A stretch of DNA of 64,000 nucleotides from Clostridiales bacterium mt11 (GTDB lineage: Bacteria > Bacillota > Clostridia > Tissierellales > Tepidimicrobiaceae): positions 105,774 to 169,773 of the forward strand of contig LN874947.1 in the NCBI GenBank assembly GCA_001282665.1, read 5' to 3'. The notes beneath the pieces were generated by a model. It ran no database searches. It saw nothing but the letters and a program-made list of their open reading frames with translations, and was not told the DNA's origin. Position numbers and translations under genes: made by a program. Below, piece by piece: positions 28,663 to 36,682 of the stretch. How positions within the stretch are numbered: position 1 is the stretch's first letter; each line of letters opens with the position of its first letter.

Positions 28663-29322
28663 TTATTTAACTGGGATATTTAAAATATATTTATACATCA
28701 TCCAAAAGTGACAAGCACTCCCTGCTATAACAAACAAATGAAATAATTCATGGAATCCAAACCAGCTACAATTCATCCTTGGCCACTTCTGAGCATAAAA
28801 GATTGCTCCTACTGTGTAAAATATCCCTCCTCCAATTAGCCAACCAATACCTGCTAAGGACACCGCATCTTTAAGAGGATAAAAGGCAATAACTACAAGC
28901 CATCCCATGATTATATAAATAGCTGTGGATATCCATCTAGGTATATCCATGGATATTGATTTTAAAACGATTCCTCCAATAGCAAGGACCCATATGCCAA
29001 TAAGTAAACTCCACCTCCAAATACCATGTAGAGCAACTAAACATATTGGGGTATATGTGCCTGCAATTAAAATATATATCATCATATGGTCTATCTTTCT
29101 ATAAATTAATCCATCTTCATCTGAAAGAATGAGCCAATGGTATACAGTACTAGCAGTATATAAAGAGACTAAGCTAATACCATAAATGATGAAAGATACA
29201 ACCTGCCTTATGGAAGTTACTTGGATAGCATTATAGACTAATATGATAGAGCCGATTACAGACATAATAACTCCTACTAAATGAGATAATGCACTAAATG
29301 GATCCTTTATTTTAGATTTCAT
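28663..29322 (-). CDS. Hemolysin III / PAQR-family membrane protein
   Basis: A 219-aa protein with seven predicted helices. ATG 29322 is chosen because AGAAGGAG sits just upstream and the product then starts MKSKIKDPFSALSHLVG, the usual family N-terminus; the longer ORF upstream is not supported. The PAQR/HlyIII signature residues are visible: SALSHLVG, YTASTVYHW, DHMMIYILIAGTYTPI, WFGFHELFHLFVIAGSACHFW, including the metal-binding Ser and His positions. Bacterial members are membrane hydrolase-like proteins of unclear role (YplQ type). Divergent from the DUF1836 gene. Confidence 0.9.
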   Translation of the reverse strand: MKSKIKDPFSALSHLVGVIMSVIGSIILVYNAIQVTSIRQVVSFIIYGISLVSLYTASTVYHWLILSDEDGLIYRKIDHMMIYILIAGTYTPICLVALHGIWRWSLLIGIWVLAIGGIVLKSISMDIPRWISTAIYIIMGWLVVIAFYPLKDAVSLAGIGWLIGGGIFYTVGAIFYAQKWPRMNCSWFGFHELFHLFVIAGSACHFWMMYKYILNIPVK

Positions 29323-29505
29323 AAGACCACTCCTTCTATTATATATATGTTTATATGTAGTTTTTATTACTACTTGTTGATATATTGTTATTATATAACC
29401 AATATGATAATATTGCAATAGCTTTTATTAACTTTCCAGAGTATTTTTTATCGTTGTATTGTTAAGTAGTATTTAATACCGTATAATAAAAGTGAGGTGA
29501 TGATT

Positions 29506-30123
29506 TTGGAATTTAGAAAAGAAAAGTTACTGAATATAATCCAAGAAATTTCATGCTTTAAAACCATCGATATTTCAGAAATTCCTGATATTGACTTATA
29601 TATGGATCAAGTAACAACATTTATGGAAGATAAACTTAAAGGATTCAAAAGGATGGAAGAGGACAAGATTTTGACTAAAACTATGATTAACAACTATACA
29701 AAAAACGATATTATCCCTTCTCCTACAAAGAAAAAATATTCTAAAGAGCATATGATGTTATTGATTTTGACCTATCATATGAAACAAATTTTATCCATAG
29801 GAGATATCCATTACTTATTATCTCCAATTACTGAAAAAGTCGATATGGAGAAAATTGCTCCTATGGAAATAGAAAAATTATATAATAATTTCCTTGAAAT
29901 TCAATCTAAGGAGTATACTACTTTTTCTGAAGAAATGCTTAAAAAGATTGATGAACTCGGAGAACACATTCATTCAGATGAAGAAATAGAAAATGTTTTA
30001 ATACTCTATTCAATAATCTTTCACCTAGTTATACAGGCATCTATACAAAAAAAGTTGGCAGAAAATTTAATTGACAGTTTCTTTGTTAGTAGCGATAATG
30101 GAAAAAATAAAAAATCAAAATAA
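29506..30123 (+). CDS. DUF1836 domain protein
   Basis: About 205 residues. The start is taken as TTG 29506, eight bases after AGTGAGGTG; in-frame GTG/ATG at 29497/29500 overlap the ribosome site. The family core is visible (KTMINNYTKNDIIPSPTKKKYSKEHM), which resembles a winged-helix DNA-binding region, followed by helices (LILTYHMKQILSIGDIHYLL). DUF1836 proteins are common in Firmicutes and their function is unknown; a DNA-binding role is inference. The gene stands alone and ends in a strong bidirectional terminator. Confidence 0.8.
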   Translation: MEFRKEKLLNIIQEISCFKTIDISEIPDIDLYMDQVTTFMEDKLKGFKRMEEDKILTKTMINNYTKNDIIPSPTKKKYSKEHMMLLILTYHMKQILSIGDIHYLLSPITEKVDMEKIAPMEIEKLYNNFLEIQSKEYTTFSEEMLKKIDELGEHIHSDEEIENVLILYSIIFHLVIQASIQKKLAENLIDSFFVSSDNGKNKKSK

Positions 30124-30158
30124 TATAGACCTCAAGAACCATCCTTGAGGTCTATATT
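30122..30158. terminator. Bidirectional terminator between DUF1836 and HD genes
   Basis: AATATAGACCTCAAG (30122-30136) pairs perfectly with CTTGAGGTCTATATT (30144-30158), 7-nt loop, followed by ATTTTAAT. It serves both converging genes. Confidence 0.9.
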
Positions 30159-30726
30159 ATTTTAATCCTATTTCATTGGCTATACTTTGCATACCCTTAA
30201 TTGTCTCTTCAATTATTTCATTTAAATCCATTCCAAGCATCTGTGCTCCTTCTGCAATAACCTCCCTATTAACACCTGCTGCAAAAGATTTATCTTTCCA
30301 TTTTTTCTTTATGGATTTCACCTTCATATCCGATATGCCAGTAGGACGCATTAAAGCTGTAGCATTGATGAGTCCTGTTAGTTCGTCGATGGTATATAAT
30401 ACTTTTTCCATTGTCTCTATGGGCTCTATATCGGTACATATTTTCCATCCATGACTTACTATTGCCCTAATATAATCTTCAGGCCAATTTTCATTTTTCA
30501 ATATTTCTTCTGTCATCTTACAATGCTCTTTTGGATACATTTCATAATCTAAATCATGTACTAACCCTACTATACCCCACTTTTCTTTATCCTCTTCTTC
30601 AAATAATTCTGCAAAATGAAGCATAACTGCTTCTACAGCTAAAGCATGGTATATAAGACTTTCACTTTTATTATACTTTCTCAATAACTCATATGCCTCT
30701 TCTCTAGTCGGAATTTTATTTTTCAT
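30157..30726 (-). CDS. HD-domain (HDIG) hydrolase
   Basis: A 189-aa protein. ATG 30726 is used because AAAGAGGTG precedes it; a Met seven codons upstream lacks a ribosome site. Metal-binding residues show as YHALAVEAVM, GLVHDLDYEMYP and IVSHGW. Members of this group (YedJ/HDIG-like) are predicted phosphohydrolases of nucleotides or related compounds. Substrate unknown. It precedes a nitroreductase-converging gap; no operon partner is evident. Confidence 0.85.
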   Translation of the reverse strand: MKNKIPTREEAYELLRKYNKSESLIYHALAVEAVMLHFAELFEEEDKEKWGIVGLVHDLDYEMYPKEHCKMTEEILKNENWPEDYIRAIVSHGWKICTDIEPIETMEKVLYTIDELTGLINATALMRPTGISDMKVKSIKKKWKDKSFAAGVNREVIAEGAQMLGMDLNEIIEETIKGMQSIANEIGLK

Positions 30727-30792
30727 ATTAGGCACCTCTTTTTTCATCTTTAGAAATATTTTGTTATTTGATTATCTTAAATATATTGTATA

Positions 30793-31302
30793 TCACTCAT
30801 ATTTATCATATCTTATTATGTCATCTAGCTCTTTCCTTGGTCTTGGTGATGGGGACTCATCAGGGTATCCTAATGGAGTTATGGAAACTACCCTCACCTT
30901 TTCTGGAATACCTAAAACTTCTTTTACCTTTGTTTCATCATAGCTTCCTAGCCAACAAGTACCTAATCCTAAGTCATAAGCTTCTAATATCATATAAGCA
31001 GTAGCTATGGATAAATCTACAGTATATCGTAGTTGCCCACCTCTCATAACTGATTCTGGCTCTGTACCACAGCATACTAATATTATTGGAGCTTCTCCAA
31101 CAAATGGCTGCCCTATAGCTTCAGTAAGTCTTTTTCTTGTCTCTTGATCCTTTACGACAACAAATTTCCATTCCTGCTGATTCCTTGCAGATGGTGAAAT
31201 CCTAGCAGCTTCTAATACCTTTAATAATTTTTCCTCTTCTACAGGTTTATCTTTATATTTTCTTATGCTTTTTCTCCCTTGTATTGCAGACAAAACATCC
31301 AT
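30793..31302 (-). CDS. Nitroreductase-family FMN oxidoreductase
   Basis: A 169-aa protein, the short clostridial type. The FMN-binding N-terminus GRKSIRKYKDKPV and ARISPSARNQQEWKF, and the later GLGTCWLGSYDETKVKEVLGIP are typical. AGGAGG precedes ATG 31302. It reduces nitro compounds, quinones or flavins with NAD(P)H; the natural substrate is unknown. Confidence 0.9.
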   Translation of the reverse strand: MDVLSAIQGRKSIRKYKDKPVEEEKLLKVLEAARISPSARNQQEWKFVVVKDQETRKRLTEAIGQPFVGEAPIILVCCGTEPESVMRGGQLRYTVDLSIATAYMILEAYDLGLGTCWLGSYDETKVKEVLGIPEKVRVVSITPLGYPDESPSPRPRKELDDIIRYDKYE

Positions 31303-31714
31303 TATATATACCTCCTATAAAAATAATTGATTAAAGAGTATCAACCAAAATGTTTCTTTAACTTTAATATATTATATCATATCAAATGCTAGATATAATT
31401 AGATTATAAGGATAAACAAGGTAATTCCATCATTAATTAAAAAGAATCCCCTACTTCAATTTTATATAGTATACATATGTTATATATAATAACTGAAATT
31501 TTAATACAACTTGGTAATATTCGATTAACACTAAATTGTTTGCACCCATTAGCAAAGACTTTTTAATATATATTCTAGTTTATTGATAGCATATGATTAA
31601 GTCAATATAAAGAATCTTTCTTCCATTATTAACTACTCCTGTTGTACATATAATATAAAAGATCGGATAGAACTAAATATATAATCATGTTATATCAAAT
31701 CTACAAATTGGATT
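31303..31714. other. Intergenic region with a dispersed-repeat copy
   Basis: 412 very AT-rich bases. They hold a ~58-nt sequence (31479-31536) that recurs in diverged form at 35788-35848. No ORF with a ribosome site was seen. Confidence 0.5.
31479..31536. repeat. Dispersed repeat R, copy 1
   Basis: About 57 nt beginning GTTATATAT and ending GATTAACACTAAA. It aligns with 35788-35848 with one 4-nt gap and roughly eight substitutions. Function unknown; it may be a remnant of a small mobile element or of a shared upstream region. Confidence 0.55.
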
Positions 31715-32425
31715 TTATCTAATTACTTCTAATAATTCATTTAGTGATTTAATCTCAATAAAATTTTTGTTATTAATATTGGTATCTTGTTTACGGTTTA
31801 TAAAAATTGGTGTAAAACCAAAATTTTCAGCCCCAAGAACATCAGCTTCAAAGTTATCTCCAATAAAGTAAATTTGCTCCGTTTTAATGTTAGCATCATA
31901 CTTTTTAATATCATCAAATATAATTTTAAATAAATCTTTGTGTGGCTTTCTTATCTTATAATCAGCACTAAAATGTGTATTAACAAAATATTTTTCTAAA
32001 TCATATTGATTAATGAACTTTTTCATTACATTCTTTTTAAATATGGAATTACTTAATAAATAGATTGGAATTCCTAATAACTTAAGTTGCTCTAAGGTAT
32101 AAATAGTGTCATTAAACAATTCAGTAGTGTTTATTTCAAGTGCACAATTAAATAGAATTTCTTCTAGTGGATAATTCACTTTAAAACCATATTTATCTTT
32201 GAAATCTAAAAGTTCATCTTCAAATGACAGCTCTGAATTATCATCGCTTCTTTTATCATAAAGTTCTTTCCAATATGTAGCTGCATACTCTATAAATTCA
32301 ACTTTATCAGTATCTTTTGATAAAATATTTTCATGTAGATAAAATAATCCCGAATCAAAATCAAATTTAATATCATGAATCAATGTATCGAATAAATCAA
32401 AGACAATAACTCTAGCTTTTGTCAT
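31715..32425 (-). CDS. HAD-superfamily hydrolase
   Basis: A 236-aa phosphatase-like protein. Motif I FDLFDTLIHD (nucleophile Asp near residue 10), motif II YLLSNS, motif III Lys in the KIRKPHKDLFK region, and motif IV FIGDNFEADVLGAENFG are all present, with a large alpha-helical cap. TGGAGGGG precedes ATG 32425. Substrate unknown. It follows the TIGR04076 pseudogene and lies at the left edge of the IS- and TA-rich stretch. Confidence 0.9.
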   Translation of the reverse strand: MTKARVIVFDLFDTLIHDIKFDFDSGLFYLHENILSKDTDKVEFIEYAATYWKELYDKRSDDNSELSFEDELLDFKDKYGFKVNYPLEEILFNCALEINTTELFNDTIYTLEQLKLLGIPIYLLSNSIFKKNVMKKFINQYDLEKYFVNTHFSADYKIRKPHKDLFKIIFDDIKKYDANIKTEQIYFIGDNFEADVLGAENFGFTPIFINRKQDTNINNKNFIEIKSLNELLEVIR

Positions 32426-32477
32426 AAAACCCCTCCATAAATTGCTAGTTTATATTACTCAACCTTAAACTAGCAAT

Positions 32478-32731
32478 TTATTTTTCAATACGTTCCCCGT
32501 GTACCCAAACTCTGCCATCATCCGGACACTTTATATCAAATTGTGGAGAACGAATTTCTCCTTAATCCAAATTTGCACCATTTTGCAATGCATATACTAA
32601 TGGATACATACAATTCCATAGTTCATGACAAATTGGTGGGCATAAATCATCTATAATGTAACTATTCCCTTTTTTACAATATCCACACCTACACTTACTT
32701 TCTACTACTGTCAACTTAACCTTAGCCATGA
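32478..32731 (-). pseudogene. TIGR04076-family protein, broken by frameshift and stop
   Basis: GGGGGAAGAG precedes an ATG at 32731 that begins MAKVKLTVVE. After an A-run (GAAAAAGTAAG, about 32700) the conserved reading moves to another frame: CRCGYCKKGNSYIIDDLCPP, then CHELWNCMYPLVYALQNGA. After LD an ochre stop (32562-32564) interrupts, and the same frame continues GEIRSPQFDIKCPDDGRVWV to a stop at 32478. The Cys-rich pattern matches TIGR04076 proteins of about 80-95 residues. Two lesions (a net +2 and a nonsense codon) mark it as decayed. Family call is from memory of the motif. Confidence 0.75.
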
Positions 32732-32879
32732 CTCTTCCCCCTATAAATTACTATAATTTGTACCAAATACTTAACTAATCTGATACAATTGATTTTTAAA
32801 ACAAAACTTGGCGAATAGTTCTAATCATTATATAATATGGACCTATGTCAATATAGTAGACACATTTTCTTGAATAATT

Positions 32880-33695
32880 TTATGCAACCCTCTTAGATTT
32901 ATCTTCCCACTCTTGAGGAGTGATATAGCCCAAAGAGCTATGTATTCTCTCTCTGTTATACCATGACTCTATATATTCAAATATTGCAAGTCTAGCAGCA
33001 TCAAAGTCAAAATATTTAACTAGATTAACTTCTTCTTTCTTCAATACTGAGTGAAAGGATTCTATGCAAGCATTGTCATAGGGGTTCCCTTTACCACTAA
33101 AGGAATGAGCTATTTTGTGGTCTTTAACATATTCTCCGAATTCATAACTTGTATATTGACTTCCTAAGTCACTATGGAGAATTAGGCCTTCCCCAGGTTT
33201 CTGAATTTTATAGGCATTATCTAAAGCTTTTATAGCTAATGTGGTATCTATATTTTTAGACATAGAATATCCAACTATCTTCCTACTATTAAGATCCATA
33301 ACGGAGGCAAGATAGCACCAACCATCTTTAATGGTATGAATATATGTAATATCAGTTACCCATTTTTGATTAATGGCAGTTGTAGAGAAGTCTCTATTTA
33401 TTATGTTTTCTCTGCTCTCAATCTTATTTCTTGATGAAAATGGTCTAAACTTCTTACATACTACTGATTTTATGCCTAATTTGTTCATAAGCCTTTGAGT
33501 TCTTTTAAGACTTATAAATATGTTTTTACCTTTTAATTTTTCATATATCTTAGGAGCTCCATATCGACATTTACTAGCTTTATATATATTTAGTATTTCT
33601 TTTTCTAGAAATCTATTTTCAATGCTCCTTTTACTCTCTTTTTTGTTAAGATGTTTATAATATGAACTTCTAGACACTTTTAAGACTTCACACAT
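32880..33695 (-). CDS. IS3-family transposase OrfB, copy 2
   Basis: 271 aa, identical to the copy 1 product. DDE residues lie in VTDITYI, LHSDLGSQYTS and NACIESFHSV. The Met start is nominal; expression is expected as an OrfAB fusion through the A7 site at 33776-33782. Confidence 0.93.
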   Translation of the reverse strand: MCEVLKVSRSSYYKHLNKKESKRSIENRFLEKEILNIYKASKCRYGAPKIYEKLKGKNIFISLKRTQRLMNKLGIKSVVCKKFRPFSSRNKIESRENIINRDFSTTAINQKWVTDITYIHTIKDGWCYLASVMDLNSRKIVGYSMSKNIDTTLAIKALDNAYKIQKPGEGLILHSDLGSQYTSYEFGEYVKDHKIAHSFSGKGNPYDNACIESFHSVLKKEEVNLVKYFDFDAARLAIFEYIESWYNRERIHSSLGYITPQEWEDKSKRVA

Positions 33696-33748
33696 TAGTT
33701 TTATGTCATGGATATCCTTATTATCAGTAATGAACTTATATATTGAGC

Positions 33749-34012
33749 TTACTTCTTTGCAAATATGGCCATGGCTTTTTTTAATATTTCGTTTTCCTCT
33801 TCTATCCTAGCCATCTTCTTAAGCATGGCTTGATAATCAGCTTGTGTAATTGTTTTATTATTATCTACTGCTATAGGTTCAGCTTTCTTTACCCATGTTA
33901 ATATAGTGGATTTAGGTAGGCCATATTCACTATTAAGCTCAGCAAGTGTTTTACCGGAATTGTAAAGCTCTACAATGGTATCTTTATATTCTTCTGTATA
34001 TCTTTTTGACAT
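33749..34012 (-). CDS. IS3-family transposase OrfA, copy 2
   Basis: About 87 aa, identical to the copy 1 OrfA, with the helix-turn-helix KSTILTWVKK and C-terminal heptad tail. AAGGAAG lies upstream of ATG 34012. Confidence 0.92.
   Translation of the reverse strand: MSKRYTEEYKDTIVELYNSGKTLAELNSEYGLPKSTILTWVKKAEPIAVDNNKTITQADYQAMLKKMARIEEENEILKKAMAIFAKK
33776..33782 (-). other. Probable -1 frameshift site (A7) in IS3 copy 2
   Basis: Same slippery A AAA AAA context as in copy 1, joining orfA to orfB. Confidence 0.75.
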
Positions 34013-34101
34013 TCTAGACACTTCCTTCCTTTTCTATATTCTATAGTATTCGGAAAATCGTGTCTACAATATTATACTAACATCAATATAAAAGTTAAAA
34101 A

Positions 34102-34956
34102 CTAAAGTATACATTTATATAATTTATACTTTTCTTTAATCTCAAAGCCTGCATTTAATGCTAAATTAAATTCGTCAGTAGAATCTTCATCGATAAAATA
34201 TAAAATTTCCTTTATCGCACCAAATTCATTATATAATTGCATCAGCATTTCATTTATTAGGATGCCTTCAATACCTTTATTTTTATATTCTTCATCAATA
34301 AATAATCCAATTATATCGGAAATGTCTTTATCTGCTTTAACAAAGATGCTTCCATGTATCTCCTCATCTTGTCTAAAAGCAAATATTCGAAAGCTTTCTA
34401 TTTCTTTTCGCAAATTTTTACTATTAAAATACATTTCTGCAGGAATAGCATATTTGTCATGAAATACAGTATATTCTTCAAAATTATCTTTGCTAATTTC
34501 TTCTATACAATCATATCTTTGATTTGTATGAGATTCTAAATTGCATATTCTTGTAACGATACTATCTTCAATACACTCAATATTCTTTTTCTTAAAATAT
34601 TCATTTGCATTTTTATTAGTAAATGGGACACCTATGAATAATTCATATCCTGGTAATTGCTTACCTATATAACTAATAAATTCATCTGCAATTTTGTCAT
34701 AATTATCTCTTATTAAAAACCCTATCGTTTGTGCATATTTTTCATCACTTATCCAAAAATAAAAGCAAACCCCGCATAGTATATCCTGATGATAATAGGC
34801 TATTATATTGCAGTCCTCCAATTTGATGGATTTTTCAAGTTCTTCTTTAAGCCTCTCTATTGAATCTATCCTCGGATAACTGGCATGCAATTTATTCTGA
34901 CTCAGCTCCCATGCAAACTCAAGTACCTCATCTAATCTTTTAATTGTTTTTATCAT
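34102..34956 (-). CDS. GNAT-family N-acetyltransferase
   Basis: A 284-aa protein. The C-terminal half looks like a GNAT fold (HGSIFVKADKDISDIIGLFI, then DEEYKNKGIEGILINEML as the acetyl-CoA-binding region, here with a weakened R/Q-x-x-G-x-G/A loop). The N-terminal half may be a second, degenerate GNAT domain (NIIAYYHQDILCGVCFYFWI). AAGGGGGAT precedes ATG 34956. Substrate unknown. It is bounded by the IS3 copy on one side and by repeat A on the other, so it is probably an accessory gene. Confidence 0.75.
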   Translation of the reverse strand: MIKTIKRLDEVLEFAWELSQNKLHASYPRIDSIERLKEELEKSIKLEDCNIIAYYHQDILCGVCFYFWISDEKYAQTIGFLIRDNYDKIADEFISYIGKQLPGYELFIGVPFTNKNANEYFKKKNIECIEDSIVTRICNLESHTNQRYDCIEEISKDNFEEYTVFHDKYAIPAEMYFNSKNLRKEIESFRIFAFRQDEEIHGSIFVKADKDISDIIGLFIDEEYKNKGIEGILINEMLMQLYNEFGAIKEILYFIDEDSTDEFNLALNAGFEIKEKYKLYKCIL

Positions 34957-35036
34957 TGTTTATATCCCCCTTGATATTAATCTGAGAATTTGTGTTTAAC
35001 TTATTTGCATTTATTGGGTAGTTCTCTAAATATATA

Positions 35037-35199
35037 TCAATTATTTTAATCACATATACTTGATTACCTTTATTCTATCAAATATATTAACTAATTTCTA
35101 ACTTTATATAAACTATTAAACTTTATTTGAAATAAAAAACAACCCGCTAGTCTAAAGCTTTATAGCCTTTAGACCAACGGGTTCTGATTTTTTATGATA
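35037..35199. repeat. ~150-bp repeat A upstream of a GNAT gene
   Basis: It starts TCAATTATTTTAATCACATAT, contains TTTATTCTATCAAATATATT and a terminator hairpin, and ends CGGGTTCTGATTTTTTATGAT. The same ordered blocks recur at 36683-36831, also just upstream of a GNAT gene. Identity looks about 80 percent by eye with a few gaps. Confidence 0.75.
35141..35183 (-). terminator. Terminator of the coiled-coil gene (within repeat A)
   Basis: AACCCGCTAGTCTAAAG (35141-35157) pairs with CTTTAGACCAACGGGTT (35167-35183) apart from two wobble positions; the minus strand continues GTTTTTTATTT. Plus-strand T-run also present, so it may act both ways. Confidence 0.85.
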
Positions 35200-35263
35200 G
35201 CTCTGTTACATCCTTGAATTGGAATATTATATTATTATCATTTGATTATATATTTTATCTCTA

Positions 35264-35749
35264 TTATATTCTTCTAACTCTAGCGGTAATCATCTGAACA
35301 TCGTGGATTTCTTGTCTTATTCCTCCAATATCCGCCTCTATTTTTTCTAATTTATCGAATATAATCATCTGATTATCGTTTAGAATTTTAACATCTTTTC
35401 TAGTAGTTATTATAGCTTCCTTTAATTCTAATATCTCAGACTTTATTTCAGCCTTTGAATCTGAAATTTCTTGATTTAATTCAGCACCTGTGTCTGATAT
35501 TCCTTGATTCAACTCAGCTTTCACTTCAGCTATCTCTCGTTTTAGTTCGGTTTTCACATTGGTTGCTTCTTGTTTTAACTCTGCACTTACATCAACTGCT
35601 CCTTGTTTCAAATCAACTTTTGTATCAGCTGTTCCCTGCTTTAATTCGTCTTTCATATCAGATATTTCCTGTTTCAATTCCTTGGTTGTGCCTTGAAATT
35701 CAATATAAAATTTCTCCAAGAGGTCAAAAATTTGCTCTGTTTTATCCAT
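35264..35749 (-). CDS. Hendecad-repeat coiled-coil protein
   Basis: A 161-aa protein starting at ATG 35749 (AGGGGTG upstream; a GTG nine bases earlier is less likely). Residues ~25-112 are eight consecutive 11-residue units of the form LKQxxxDxKxE, for example LKQEISDMKDE, LKQGTADTKVD and LNQEISDSKAE. Leu or Ile stands at the first place of every unit and there are no Pro or Cys, which predicts a long right-handed or straight coiled-coil. A shorter coiled-coil tail ends in ITARVRRI. No signal or membrane segment. I do not recognise a functional family. The 33-bp unit suggests growth by repeat expansion. Confidence 0.78.
   Translation of the reverse strand: MDKTEQIFDLLEKFYIEFQGTTKELKQEISDMKDELKQGTADTKVDLKQGAVDVSAELKQEATNVKTELKREIAEVKAELNQGISDTGAELNQEISDSKAEIKSEILELKEAIITTRKDVKILNDNQMIIFDKLEKIEADIGGIRQEIHDVQMITARVRRI
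35414..35677 (-). repeat. 33-bp tandem coding repeats (eight units)
   Basis: Eight diverged 33-bp units encode the 11-residue coiled-coil repeats of the surrounding gene. Units differ in sequence, so the array is old, but copy number could vary between strains. Confidence 0.75.
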
Positions 35750-36140
35750 AATTTTCACCCCTAATTTAATCTTATACAGCCTAACAGGTTATATATGTCT
35801 AATAACTCAAATTTTAATACGATTTAGCAATATTTGATTAACGCTAAATATTAAACCCAAAATAAAACTTCATTATGGGTATCGTATATCTATTTGAATA
35901 AAACGGCTCTATAATTTTTTGATATATCTATACTACCATTATATGCATCTGAAAATTTTATTTTCCTATCCTTATTGTTAATTTGTTCTTTTTTATAGAT
36001 TTTCAATTAAAATTTCATCAATTTCTTTCAAATCACTGCAAATCATTCTTACATTGGGCTTTAAAAACGGATGCATTATTTTTATAATTTAGAACTTACC
36101 AACGTTCCATATTTTTACAATGCTTTTCTAAGTATACTTC
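35750..36140. other. Intergenic region with repeat R copy 2 and possible gene remnants
   Basis: About 390 bases. They include dispersed repeat R (35788-35848). On the minus strand there are two short open pieces: one starting MHPFLKPNVRMICSDLKEID near 36076, and another reading KIKFSDAYNGSIDISKNYRA nearer 35950. They lack clear ribosome sites and may be fragments of a lost small gene. I cannot name it. Confidence 0.35.
35788..35848. repeat. Dispersed repeat R, copy 2
   Basis: About 61 nt, from GTTATATATGTC to GATTAACGCTAAA, matching 31479-31536. It lies about 40 nt upstream of the coiled-coil gene start, so it may include that gene's promoter. Confidence 0.55.
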
Positions 36141-36611
36141 TTATAATTTTTTTGTCATATATACCATTCCAGGAATATACCCAAGTTTTTGATTTAATGC
36201 CATCATACTATTATTCTTATAATGTACTGTTGTTTCTATTATTTTTATTCCTTCAAGCCGACACCATTCCTCCAATAATTTTTTTAGTTTTGTAGCTACC
36301 CCTTGGCCCCTATAATCATCTGTTACATATAAAGATAAAATCATAACACTATCTTGAGATTTCTCTTGTTTGCAAGCCCATATAAATCCCTGTGTATGCC
36401 CTTGTTCATCTTCTGCAATGGCAAGAAATAAATCTTCATTTCTTGTGTTTTGAATTTTTAGTACTGTTTCTTCTATTTCTGCTGTTGTAACTTTATAATC
36501 TGGTATCCATAGTTTTGGTGTGAGATTATGCCATTTTGCAATCTTCATTAAAAGTAATTCTGATTTTTTGTCGATATTGCTACTATCAAGCTCAATTTTT
36601 CTATAATTCAT
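36141..36611 (-). CDS. GNAT-family N-acetyltransferase
   Basis: A 156-aa single-domain GNAT. ATG 36611 has GGAGGG upstream; an upstream Met at 36686 does not. The acetyl-CoA loop is clear: VMILSLYVTDDYRGQGVATKLKKLL, with R-G-Q-G-V-A. The N-terminus covers the substrate side. Substrate unknown. Like the GNAT gene at 34102 it is preceded by the ~150-bp repeat (copy B), but the proteins are not close relatives. Confidence 0.87.
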   Translation of the reverse strand: MNYRKIELDSSNIDKKSELLLMKIAKWHNLTPKLWIPDYKVTTAEIEETVLKIQNTRNEDLFLAIAEDEQGHTQGFIWACKQEKSQDSVMILSLYVTDDYRGQGVATKLKKLLEEWCRLEGIKIIETTVHYKNNSMMALNQKLGYIPGMVYMTKKL

Positions 36612-36682
36612 TATTAAACCCTCCAAATACCGATATTTATGTGACTTTATTGAATTATCTATTATTTTAGCTATACAATACA

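Larger units (their letters stand above)
32838..34085 (-). mobile_element. IS3-family (IS150-like) insertion sequence, copy 2, complete
   Basis: 1248 bp, the same ends and genes as the copy at 1134-2381 and the same orientation. Flanked by a 3-bp direct repeat ATA (32835-32837 and 34086-34088). It lies between the TIGR04076 pseudogene and a GNAT gene and interrupts no recognisable gene. Confidence 0.93.
34957..35263. other. Intergenic region carrying repeat A
   Basis: 307 bases. They hold the GNAT leader, repeat A (35037-35199) with its embedded terminator, and a short AT-rich tail before the coiled-coil gene stop. No ORF. Confidence 0.6.

Noticed and set aside
30761..31004. Plus-strand ORFs opposite the nitroreductase gene
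   Set aside because: Antisense shadows of a clear nitroreductase with a strong ribosome site.
1134..34085. A 33-kb composite transposon bounded by the two IS3 copies
   Set aside because: Each copy has its own 3-bp duplicate and the interval holds ordinary chromosomal genes with no sign of joint movement.
35264..35749. CRISPR-like array suggested by 33-bp periodicity
   Set aside because: The units are contiguous, coding and diverged, without spacers; they encode an 11-residue protein repeat.
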